From contig JAKEFM010000107.1 of assembly GCA_022616055.1 (NCBI GenBank), forward strand, positions 1 through 58,300: 58,300 nt of DNA, in the 5' to 3' direction. The translations under genes and the position numbers were made by a program. This DNA comes from Planctomycetota bacterium (GTDB lineage: Bacteria; Planctomycetota; UBA1135; JAKEFM01). The notes beneath the pieces are model-generated. The model saw only the letters and a list, made by a program, of their open reading frames with translations. It made no database searches and was not told the DNA's origin. This document shows positions 16,743 through 24,660 of this stretch, piece by piece. Within the stretch, counting starts at the first letter, position 1; every line of letters starts with the position of its first letter.

Positions 16743-19700
16743 CTACTTCGGGCTCTCCTCCTTCTCCAGCGGCACGAGGAACTCCTTCGGTCCGGCGGTA
16801 TCCACGCGCAAGGGGACGGTGCGGGTGCGGTATCCCTTTCCCCTCCCCTCGAGGGAGTAGGTCCCGGGGACCAGCACCCCCCACCAGGTCGCGGCGTATT
16901 TCGTGTCCGAGCGGCCCTCCTGGAGGGATGGCGCGACTTCCCTCCCCTCCGGATCGGCGATGCGGATCCTCGGCTCCTCGACGCGTCCGCCGTCCGTCCC
17001 GACGCAGGCGAGGCGGACGGTCGTCCCGCGCTTCAGGTCGAGGCGGAATTCCACCTCTTCTCCCGCGCGGACGGTCCGCGCTCCCGACCAGGGGACGGCG
17101 TGGGTCGGCACGCGGGCGGTGAGGAAGTACGTCCCGGGCGGGATCCCTTCGAGGAGCGCCTTCCCCTCGCGATCGGTCTTCCCGTGCATCGTCGAGAAGG
17201 AGGGCCAGTCCTCGGATCCACGCTCGTGAAGAGCGACCGAGATGTCGTCCAGCGGCTCTCCCTCCGGGCCGAGGACGAGGACTCGCGCCGTGCCCCCGAT
17301 CTCGAGAAGGAAGTCGGCGACGGTCGGCTCGCCTTCCGCGACACGGACCGCCTCGCGGCGCTGGGGAGCGAGGCCGGCCCGCTCCCGGTCCTTCCCCGGG
17401 TGCACGTCCGCGGTGACGGCGTAGGTCCCGGGCGAGAGGTCGCCGATCGCGTAGCGCCCCTCTCGGTCCGTCTGCGCCCACGCTTGGTCCCGGAAAGGAT
17501 CGGGATCTCCGGAGGAGGCCCGCACGGAGACCTCGGGGATCGGCGCGAGGTCGCTGGCCCGGAGGACCCTCCCTTCGATCCTCCCCGACGGGACCTGCAG
17601 ATCGACGACGATCTCCGGGGCGTCGGGGACTCTCGCGGGAATGGTGAATTCGGACCACCGAGGGGGTGCGCTCGCGTGGAGGGTCGCTTCCCCCGGAGGG
17701 ACCCCCCGGAACTCGAAGGCGCCGTCCTCGCCGGTCCGCGAGAACCACCTCCCTTCGTGGAGGGCACGCGTCTCGGCGCTCGCCTCCGCCCCGCCCGGAG
17801 TGAGGGAGACGCCCGCGTTCGCCACCGGCGCCTCGCCGCGGAGGACCCGGCCCTTCACCGTGCAGATCCCCTTCACCGGCTCGGGGAACTCCACCGGGGA
17901 GACCTTCCCTTCCTCGACGGTCGCGAAACCTCGGAGCATCCGCTCCGCGTAGTCCTCGGACTTGCGGGCGGCGGACGGTGGATGCGGCACCCGGACGAGG
18001 TACTTGCCGGGGCGCAGGCCGCCCACGCGGAAACGACCGTCCTCCCCGACGACGGCATCCTTCCACCCGGCCTCCCCGAGGGGCGAGACGTTCGCCATTG
18101 AGCCCGCGTAGGAGAAGCCGTCGGGCCCGACCGCGAGGCCCTCGATCGCCCCGCCGCGGTCGATCGCGAGGGAGATCCCCTCCGTGACTTCCTCGGCGCG
18201 CACCTCCACGAGGACGCCCGGTCCCGGGACGAAGTCGGAGTGGGAGGCGGACAGGTTCGCCTTCCCCGGCCGCAGTCCCTGGAGGAGGAAGGAGCCGTCC
18301 GGACCGGAGGTTCCCCTCCCTCGCGGCAACTCGGGCGCGGCGTCCTCCCTCTCGGCGTTCCAGTGGACTTCCACGCCGGCCACGGGCTCGCCCGACCCCT
18401 GCTCCACCACCCGCCCCCGGATGGAGCCCCCGCGACGGAGGCGGACGTCGACGTCGCGCCGGACCTCCCCCGGCTTCACCTCGATCTTGGGGAGGCTCTC
18501 CTGGACGAAACCGGGGGCCGTGACGCGCAGGCCGACCTCGGAGGACTTGAGCTCCACGATCTCGAAGGAGCCGTCCGCGGAATCGAAGCGGCGCGCCGGC
18601 ATGTTGCCCCGGAGGTGGAACGGGAGGGAGAACCTCTCGTCGGGCTCGCCGAACTCGACCGTGAAGCGGCGCACGGGCTCCCCGCTCTCCGCCTCCCGGA
18701 CGATTCCCGCGACCCCGGTGCGGCCCGGCAGCCTCAACCCGAGGTCCTCGCGGCCCGGCTCGACCGGTTCGAGCCGCCTCGCGCCATGCTCGGGGTGGGA
18801 GGCCCGGACGATGAACGGGCCGTCGCCCAAGCCCCCCAGCCGGAAGGAGCCGTCGGCGGAGGTCCGGGCGGTCACCCGCGTGGCGAGGGTCTTCCTCTCC
18901 CCCGACTTCCGGCCGAGCCCGGAGGTGTCGAGATCGGCGCGGACCGACGCGTCTTCCACCGGCGCCCCGTCGCGGTCGAGCACCTTGCCGGCGAGCACCT
19001 TCCCGGCATCGAGGACCAGCTCCACGCCCTCGATCGCGCCTCCGGCGGGGACCTGCACCTTCCGGTTGCCGGCGGGGCCGAATCCCGGCGCCTCCGCCGA
19101 GACCTGGTGCTCGCCCGCGCCGAGCGATCCGATCCGGAAGGACCCGTCCGCGCCGGCGACGGCCTGCCCGTAGGGAGCCGATCCGAACCCCGACCGGCGG
19201 CGGAACTCGATGGAGGGGAACGCCTGCACGCGGGCGCCTCCCACGCCTTTCCCTGTTTGATCGAGGACTCGGCCCGAGACTGACGAGGGGCCCGCGAGCC
19301 TCAGCTCGCATCGCGCCGCTTGTCGGGCGGACACGGCGAGGTCCTTCGCGATGGCCGGGGCGAACCCCTCCCCGAACGCCGCCGCTTCGTGGCGCCCAGG
19401 GGCGAGCCCCCGCAGCACGAACGCGCCGTCGGCGCCGGAGCGACAGGCGACGGGGCGCACGCTCGGCTCTCCATGTGGCTCGCACACCACGAGCGCGCCG
19501 GCGACGGGACGTCCGTCCGTGGCCCGTACCGTGCCCTCGAGCCTTCCGGCCGGGTTCACGAACACGGTGAGGACCGGATCGACCTCCGGGGAGTCGATCG
19601 GGTGCGACCACGTCCTCGCGTAGGCGGACTCGGATTCCACCTCGACGCCGAACCTCGCGAGATCCCATGGCACGGGGATGGCGAACGTGCCGTCCTCCGC

Positions 19701-20189
19701 CGCGCGCGCCCTCAACGCGCGGGGGAGGCCGATCGTCGCGATCCTCCATCGGGCCCGCTCCGGTCCCCCGTAGGCGTCCTCGTAGGCCCGCTTCCCCCCG
19801 AGCCTCGCCGCCACCTCGGGGAAGTCGATCGTCGGGTCGTCGGTGACGATCGAGACGAGGGCGTCCGTCGGCGGAGGGCTCCCGTCTGTCGTGGCGAGCC
19901 GGCCCCGGATCACCGCGCGGCGGGCCGGTTCCTCGACCGGAGTCGGGACCGAGGGAGCTTCCGCCCGGACTCCCTCCCGTTCCGGCGACGGAGCGGTGTC
20001 CGAACCGGGAGGGGAGGGAACCGGACGCGTCTCCCTCCCGAACTCGGCGCGCGAAACGGTCGAGGTGTCGGATTCCCAGGTGTTCGATCCCCGATCGATC
20101 AGGACGCTCGCGAGGATCCCGACCAGCGCGATGACGACGGCGCCCCCGACGAGCAACGAGCGCGCCCGCCGTGAACCTCCGATCGCCAT
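16743..20189 (-). CDS. large carboxypeptidase-regulatory-like repeat protein, membrane anchored
   Basis: A 1148-residue protein with one N-terminal membrane anchor (residues about 12-30, LLVGGAVVIALVGILASVLI), then a Pro/Ser-rich linker, then roughly ten tandem CarboxypepD_reg-like beta-sandwich domains. The recurring cores are xVxGRVxDxxGxPVxGAxV and DGSFRLGGLxPGxHxVxAxxPG. These domains are known as binding or structural modules in exported proteins and have no catalytic residues here. The gene converges with the SBBP gene (11 bp apart). It probably extends from the cytoplasmic membrane into the periplasm. Confidence 0.85.
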   Translation of the reverse strand: MAIGGSRRARSLLVGGAVVIALVGILASVLIDRGSNTWESDTSTVSRAEFGRETRPVPSPPGSDTAPSPEREGVRAEAPSVPTPVEEPARRAVIRGRLATTDGSPPPTDALVSIVTDDPTIDFPEVAARLGGKRAYEDAYGGPERARWRIATIGLPRALRARAAEDGTFAIPVPWDLARFGVEVESESAYARTWSHPIDSPEVDPVLTVFVNPAGRLEGTVRATDGRPVAGALVVCEPHGEPSVRPVACRSGADGAFVLRGLAPGRHEAAAFGEGFAPAIAKDLAVSARQAARCELRLAGPSSVSGRVLDQTGKGVGGARVQAFPSIEFRRRSGFGSAPYGQAVAGADGSFRIGSLGAGEHQVSAEAPGFGPAGNRKVQVPAGGAIEGVELVLDAGKVLAGKVLDRDGAPVEDASVRADLDTSGLGRKSGERKTLATRVTARTSADGSFRLGGLGDGPFIVRASHPEHGARRLEPVEPGREDLGLRLPGRTGVAGIVREAESGEPVRRFTVEFGEPDERFSLPFHLRGNMPARRFDSADGSFEIVELKSSEVGLRVTAPGFVQESLPKIEVKPGEVRRDVDVRLRRGGSIRGRVVEQGSGEPVAGVEVHWNAEREDAAPELPRGRGTSGPDGSFLLQGLRPGKANLSASHSDFVPGPGVLVEVRAEEVTEGISLAIDRGGAIEGLAVGPDGFSYAGSMANVSPLGEAGWKDAVVGEDGRFRVGGLRPGKYLVRVPHPPSAARKSEDYAERMLRGFATVEEGKVSPVEFPEPVKGICTVKGRVLRGEAPVANAGVSLTPGGAEASAETRALHEGRWFSRTGEDGAFEFRGVPPGEATLHASAPPRWSEFTIPARVPDAPEIVVDLQVPSGRIEGRVLRASDLAPIPEVSVRASSGDPDPFRDQAWAQTDREGRYAIGDLSPGTYAVTADVHPGKDRERAGLAPQRREAVRVAEGEPTVADFLLEIGGTARVLVLGPEGEPLDDISVALHERGSEDWPSFSTMHGKTDREGKALLEGIPPGTYFLTARVPTHAVPWSGARTVRAGEEVEFRLDLKRGTTVRLACVGTDGGRVEEPRIRIADPEGREVAPSLQEGRSDTKYAATWWGVLVPGTYSLEGRGKGYRTRTVPLRVDTAGPKEFLVPLEKEESPK

Positions 20190-20328
20190 GGCCCGACGCA
20201 GTTCTACCCTCGGCCCGGCGTCCGGCTACCGGGACCATCGGGCCCCGGCCGGCCCCGCCGCACCGCCGCGGACTCGGACGGCTTCCCCCGCCCGGAGATT
20301 CCCCCGCGGGGCTCCCTCCGAGCGCTTC

Positions 20329-21240
20329 CTAATCCCCCTCGAAGGCCCCCGAGACCTGATCCCCCAACCAGAGGCAGGCGTTCGAGAAGCGGCTCCGGCC
20401 GTTCAGCGCGACCCATGAAATCCGGCGCGACCGGACGTTCTCCACCTTTCCGCCGTACCGGAGGTCGACCTCGAGGTAGACGGCGTCGGCCTCCACCGCC
20501 CGGACGCGCTTCTCGCCGACGTGCAGCCTCCCCTTCCGGTCGACTTGCACGCAGAGCGCGTCCCCCGAGGTGCTCCCGCCCCTGCGGTGGATCTCGGCCC
20601 AGACGTCGATCACGTCGTTCGTCCCCTCGTTCACAGACTCGGCCCAGAGGTCGGACATCGCCTCCCTCTTCAGCCGCTTCGCCGCCCGCAGCAGCCGCGG
20701 CGCGCGGGAACGACTCCACTCCACGTTCGCCAACTGCCAGGCGCGCACGTCAGGGATCGGATCGTGCCGGCCGTCGAACCGGAAGCGATAGGGCCTCTCG
20801 AGGAGGGTCCACCCGAGGACCTCGGTGTTCATCCTCTCGAAGACCAGGTGCGGGATCGCCTCCCCCTCGGCCTCGACGGTGTGGAGCGGCTGGGAGATGT
20901 CGCTCACGTAGTGCGAGAGGGCCCCATACAGGAACGCCACGCGATCGGCTGGCGCCCCGTTCCTCGACATCCGGACGAGCGTGTCCGCGAGGTGCCGCAC
21001 CGTGGAGGGGTTCCTCGACTCGCCGGGGGTGCAGACGTGGTTCGGCCGGTCCATCCAGTGCGTGTCGGGCCAGACGGCGCCCCGGAGGACCTCTTCCTCC
21101 TGCGTCCTCAGGAACTCCCGCAGCCCGGGCGGCGAGTGCTCGATCGCGTCCCGGACGATCCGTCGGTGCGTCTCGAGACCGTGGGCGAACGCGGGGGAGG
21201 CAGGGAGGACGACTGCCATGAAGAGGATGGGGATGCGCAT
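20329..21240 (-). CDS. secreted zinc phospholipase C / S1-P1 nuclease-like protein
   Basis: A 303-residue protein with a clear signal peptide (MRIPILFMAVVLPASPAFA) whose cleavage leaves HGLETHRRI, so a His would lie next to the new N-terminus, as in zinc phospholipase C and S1/P1 nucleases where the mature N-terminal residue ligates zinc. Further likely ligands are in PDTHWMD and GALSHYVSDISQPLH, the family hallmark. The ATG at 21240 was selected because it begins the signal peptide; the open frame continues upstream without coding character. Substrate (phospholipid or nucleic acid) cannot be decided. Confidence 0.78.
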   Translation of the reverse strand: MRIPILFMAVVLPASPAFAHGLETHRRIVRDAIEHSPPGLREFLRTQEEEVLRGAVWPDTHWMDRPNHVCTPGESRNPSTVRHLADTLVRMSRNGAPADRVAFLYGALSHYVSDISQPLHTVEAEGEAIPHLVFERMNTEVLGWTLLERPYRFRFDGRHDPIPDVRAWQLANVEWSRSRAPRLLRAAKRLKREAMSDLWAESVNEGTNDVIDVWAEIHRRGGSTSGDALCVQVDRKGRLHVGEKRVRAVEADAVYLEVDLRYGGKVENVRSRRISWVALNGRSRFSNACLWLGDQVSGAFEGD

Positions 21241-21403
21241 GGTCCTGCCTGTAGTTCTGCGTCGACGCGCATCTTCGATACGACGGAGGGAACCGTCTAT
21301 CGAGACGGATGCCGGCCGCTCGCTGCCCGAGGGAGGTCGGGAGGCCGTGAGTCTTCGAGCCGATCCTCGAGTGGTGTCCCCCCTACCGGCGCGGGCCGGG
21401 CCC

Positions 21404-22849
21404 TCAGCGCCTTCCTTCCCCCGCTCCCGGCACACCCTTCCCCTCGAGGAGCCGGACGACCGCCTCCTGCAGGCGCTGCTCGTCGAACCCGCCCTGCCGG
21501 TCGCGCACGATCCCCTCGCGGTCGACGAGGACGATCGTCGGGTAGGCGCGGTGCCCGTAGGCCTTGAACGCCCCCTGCATCGAAGGGAGGACCGCGTAGT
21601 TCACGTCCTTGGACCGGACGAACTCCGCGACCCGGTCCGGGTCCGGCTCGTCGTTGAGACCGAGGACCACGAGCCCCTTCTCGCGGTGGCGCTCCACGAG
21701 CGCCACGAGGTGCGGGATCTCCGCACGGCAGGGCCCTCACCACGTGGCCCAGAAGTTGAGGAGGACGACCTTGCCGCGCAGGTTCGAGAGCGCGACCTCG
21801 TTTCCGGCGAGGTCCGTCCCGGTGAAATCAGGCGCCGGCCTTCCGACGAGCCGTTCCCGAGTCCTCCGTTCCGCTTCCTCGAACTCGCGGGCGTGCTCCT
21901 GGGTCACGATCGCCTGGCGGACGTCGCCGGCGAGGGTGCGCCAGGGGGAATCCTCGAGGCTCGCCTCGAAGTCTCTCACCTCCTTCCTCAGGGCCTCGAG
22001 GTCCGCTCCCTTCTCGCCGATCCGCTCCTCCAGATCCCTCGCCGCGGCGAAAGCCCGGCGACGCGCTCCGAGCTCGACCCGTCGGGCGCGGTAGGTCTCC
22101 CCCTCCGCCTCTCGAACCTCCACGAGACGGAGGGAGACGGAGGCCTCGTCGGTCCGAGGGGGAGTCTCGTGCCGCGCCGCCGTCCTCCAGGACCGCTCGA
22201 TCTCCCTCGCGACGCCGGCGGAGGCGTCGAGGAGCCAGGAATGCTGGAATCGATCGAGGGTGCGGGACTCCTCCTCTCCTTCCTCCTCCCGGACCGGCAA
22301 GGTCTTCGGCGTGCAGGAAACACGTACGCCCCGGTCCGAGGCTTCCGCGGTCCAGACCTCGACCCCGGGGAAGGAGTCCAAGTGCATCACGTCGAACGCC
22401 CCCTTCACCTCCGCCCGGCCGCCGTCCTTCACGGGTGCCGTCGAGATCGGGAACGGAGCGAACTCCAGGTAGGGGGTCGCTTCGTGCGGCCACTCCCGGC
22501 TTCCCTCGGAGCGCTTCAGCCGGAAGTCGGGGCCGAGGGTGAGGAAGACGACGCCCTCGTAGGCCTTGGTCGGGAGCTCCTTCCATTCCTCCCCCGGCCG
22601 GTACGCCCATGTACCCGGCTCGATCTCTTGGCCGAGGGCGATCTCGATTTCGCCCTCGGCCGTGCGCTCGAGCGCGAGGCAGCGGAGTCGGATGCGGAAG
22701 CGGCCCCGGGTGTCGGGCTTCCCGCTCGACGCGGTGGCGAGGCTCCCCTCGTAGATCCACTCCCGGCCGGGCTCGATCCGAAGGACGTCGCCGACTTTCT
22801 CCCTCTGCGCGCCGAGGATCGCGAGGAGGAGAGCAGGAGTATCGAACAT
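21404..22849 (-). CDS. TlpA-like redoxin, probable selenoprotein with UGPC active site
   Basis: The reading frame runs from the ATG at 22849 to a stop at 21404-21406 with one in-frame TGA at 21737-21739 (codon 371 of 481). The preceding residues are [10 protein letters not shown] and the following are [11 protein letters not shown], so the TGA replaces the first Cys of the thioredoxin WCxxC motif and the product would read WATW-Sec-GPC. The rest is an intact TlpA/redoxin fold: [14 protein letters not shown] before it, and [12 protein letters not shown] (cis-Pro loop) after it. Residues 1-270 are a beta-rich domain of unknown role, then a charged helical linker. Exact replacement of the catalytic Cys, an intact fold on both sides and a hairpin behind the TGA argue for selenocysteine over a nonsense mutation. 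The N-terminus is hydrophobic, so export is likely. Its reaction would be thiol-disulfide exchange or peroxide reduction. Confidence 0.75.
21710..21739 (-). promoter_or_regulatory. candidate bacterial SECIS element
   Basis: Read on the minus strand, TGA (21739-21737) is followed by 10 bases, then GTGCGG (21726-21721), loop AGATC (21720-21716) and CCGCAC (21715-21710). The six base pairs are perfect. The loop has G at its second position, 17 nt after the TGA. Bacterial SECIS hairpins sit immediately 3' of the UGA, with a conserved G in the first two loop bases at about this spacing, where SelB binds. The fit is good, but a short GC-rich hairpin can arise by chance in such a genome. Confidence 0.6.
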
Positions 22850-22947
22850 CGTTGGCCCGCCTGGTCCCAGGGCGAGGGGACTATACCCCCTCCAGTCCCT
22901 CGAACGAGGTCTCGACGTTCCGGACGACGGAGGTCGGGCCTCGGCTC

Positions 22948-23541
22948 CTAGAACTTCTGCCGGGGCACGACCCGAAGGTTGACGTCGATGCGTTCGATGG
23001 CCCCTTTCCGGCGCACGGGGCGCACCGCGCCGAAGACGGGGTCCTTGCGGGTCTCCTCGCGTTCGGCCGCGCCCACGAGCGGGTCGTCCTCGAACTCCAC
23101 TCCACCGGCGTGGTAGCGCGCACCGTCGGCGGTGAAGAGCGTCAGGTGGATGTGAGCCGCGACGTTCCGGCCGGGATACGGCGCCGGCCGGATCGTGTGG
23201 AACTCGAACCGTCCGTCGGCGCCGGTCTTCGCCCAGCCCTTGAGACGCCACGAGTGCGCCGGCGCGTCGCGCCGGTCGTACCGCCCCTCGCGATCCGTGT
23301 GATACGCGAACACGATCGCGTCCGCGAGCGGAGTGCGTCCGTCGGCGGCGAAGGCCCGGCCGTAGACGACCAGCGGCGTGCCGGGCTCCGTTTCCGGGGC
23401 GATGCGCGCCGTGGCCGAGAGTTGGGACGGACGGGAGCGCTGCGCGTCCTCGAGCGGCCGGATGAACTCGATGTCCTCGGCACTGGCCGGCCGAGGCGCC
23501 AGGAGCAGGAGAGGAAGGACGAATGCTCGGATCATGCTCAA
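22948..23541 (-). CDS. secreted intradiol ring-cleavage dioxygenase-like protein
   Basis: A 197-residue protein with a signal peptide ([16 protein letters not shown]). The body matches the catalytic domain of protocatechuate/catechol intradiol dioxygenases: [20 protein letters not shown], then a Tyr-containing HTDREGRYD, then [17 protein letters not shown] and AAHIHLTLF, the segment supplying the two His iron ligands. Known cytosolic enzymes split aromatic diols; exported short versions are common in Bacteroidetes and Planctomycetes with unknown substrates. It lies 98 bp upstream of the selenoprotein gene on the same strand. Confidence 0.85.
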   Translation of the reverse strand: MSMIRAFVLPLLLLAPRPASAEDIEFIRPLEDAQRSRPSQLSATARIAPETEPGTPLVVYGRAFAADGRTPLADAIVFAYHTDREGRYDRRDAPAHSWRLKGWAKTGADGRFEFHTIRPAPYPGRNVAAHIHLTLFTADGARYHAGGVEFEDDPLVGAAEREETRKDPVFGAVRPVRRKGAIERIDVNLRVVPRQKF

Positions 23542-23753
23542 GAGGTCGCGGTTCGCGGCGAACTGTTAACGCCGCCCCCCTTTCGGAGGGATCCCGACCC
23601 CCCGCTCGACGCCATCGAGGGGCGGGGCGCTCCTTCAGGCCGCGACCGGGCGAGAGGGGGGCGAGGTTCGGAGGCGACGGTCGGGACCATCCGACCCTGG
23701 CCTCCGTTGCGCCGGAAGCCGCCATCCGTACGCTACCGCCTCCCTTGAAACCC

Positions 23754-24323
23754 ATGACGACCGTCCACGCCCCCACCCTGGCCCGGACCCGCACCTCGAG
23801 CGCGGTCCGCGCCGTTCTTCCCGTCCTCGCCGCGACCGCGGCGCTCGCCCTCGCGGGACGGCTCCGCATCCCGCTTCCGTGGACCCCGGTCCCCGCGACC
23901 CTCCAGACGTTCGTGCTCTTCCTCGCCGCGGCCCTCCTCGGCCCCGGCCGGGGCGCTGCCGCCCCGGTGCTCCTCTATTCCATCGGCGCCGCCGGACTCC
24001 CCCTCTTCCAGGGCGGGGCCGCGGGTCTCGCCTACGCCTTCGGCCCCACGGGGGGCTACCTCCTCGCCTGGGTCCCCGCGGCGGCGATCGTCGGCGCGGC
24101 CTCCGCTCGTTCTCCCCGGACCCTCGCCCTCGCGATGGCCGGCGCCTCGCTCCTGATCCTCGCCGTGGGCACGATCTGGCTCGCGGCGAGCACGGGGCTC
24201 GGCCTCTCGGCGGCGGTGGCGGCGGGATTCCTCCCGTTCCTCCCCGCCGACGTGGTGAAGATCGCGGCGGCGTGGTCCGGCGCCCGAGCACTTCGACCCG
24301 CGTTCCGCCGGGCCGTCGATTGA
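23754..24323 (+). CDS. bioY: BioY-family biotin transporter substrate-binding component
   Basis: A 189-residue membrane protein with about six hydrophobic segments. It carries the BioY features [20 protein letters not shown] near residues 40-60, the Gly-rich loop [24 protein letters not shown], and [12 protein letters not shown] near the C-terminus. BioY is the S-component of ECF-type biotin uptake; no bioM or bioN gene is nearby, so it may work alone or with a distant energising module. The ATG at 23754 is the first start that gives the usual short N-terminus. Confidence 0.92.
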   Translation: MTTVHAPTLARTRTSSAVRAVLPVLAATAALALAGRLRIPLPWTPVPATLQTFVLFLAAALLGPGRGAAAPVLLYSIGAAGLPLFQGGAAGLAYAFGPTGGYLLAWVPAAAIVGAASARSPRTLALAMAGASLLILAVGTIWLAASTGLGLSAAVAAGFLPFLPADVVKIAAAWSGARALRPAFRRAVD

Positions 24324-24363
24324 CGTCACACGCACCCGCGGGGACGATCCCCCGCTTCGTCGA

Positions 24364-24440
24364 GGCGGCGTAGCTCAGCTGGCCAGAGCAGCGGCTTCAT
24401 AAGCCGCGCGTCGAGGGTTCGAATCCCCCCGCCGCTACCA
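24364..24440 (+). tRNA. tRNA-Met (CAT anticodon)
   Basis: A full cloverleaf: acceptor arm GGCGGCG (24364-24370) pairs with CGCCGCT, with a G-U at the first pair. The D stem is GCTC/GAGC, the anticodon stem GCGGC/GCCGC, the loop TTCATAA with CAT anticodon, and the T loop TTCGAAT. CCA is encoded at 24438-24440. One A-C mismatch lies in the T stem. It resembles elongator tRNA-Met; a tRNA-Ile with modified CAU cannot be excluded. Its 3' half is duplicated at 27728-27776. Confidence 0.93.
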
Positions 24441-24441
24441 C
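24393..24441 (+). repeat. 49-bp direct repeat, left copy (att-like, inside tRNA-Met)
   Basis: These 49 bases cover the 3' part of tRNA-Met from the anticodon arm through CCA plus one base. They match 27728-27776 at 48 of 49 positions; the one difference is the last anticodon base. Duplicated tRNA 3' ends are the usual scar of tyrosine-integrase elements. Confidence 0.85.
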
Positions 24442-24660
24442 GAGCGAACCTCCTTTCCCTCGGGGAGATAGCGCCGGGGCCACCGGCCGGGACGAACTAT
24501 CGGCGGGGGACTCCCCCGAGTCCCCCCCGCGGACCCGCGCTCTCCTATGAACGGGGCTCTCGGGGAGGGGGACTCCCCGGTACTTCCCCGCGGCCGCCCG
24601 CCGCGCGCGGCCCGAGTTCCGGTTCGCGGGCGCGTCGCTCGCGCGGAGAATGACGGCGGG

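Noticed and set aside
14629..20238. A 1869-codon open frame on the minus strand overlapping the SBBP gene and the carboxypeptidase-regulatory-like gene
   Set aside because: Its translation is Arg/Gly/Pro-rich with no domains. Long shadow frames are expected at this GC content.
21404..21706. Separate 100-residue redoxin C-terminal gene beginning after the TGA
   Set aside because: The homology continues unbroken across the TGA in the same frame and the first half of the motif lies upstream, so one gene with Sec is the better reading.
24547..24660. N-terminal extension of the spermidine-synthase-like protein
   Set aside because: The segment is Gly/Arg-rich with no homology; the membrane domain begins at the ATG at 24661.
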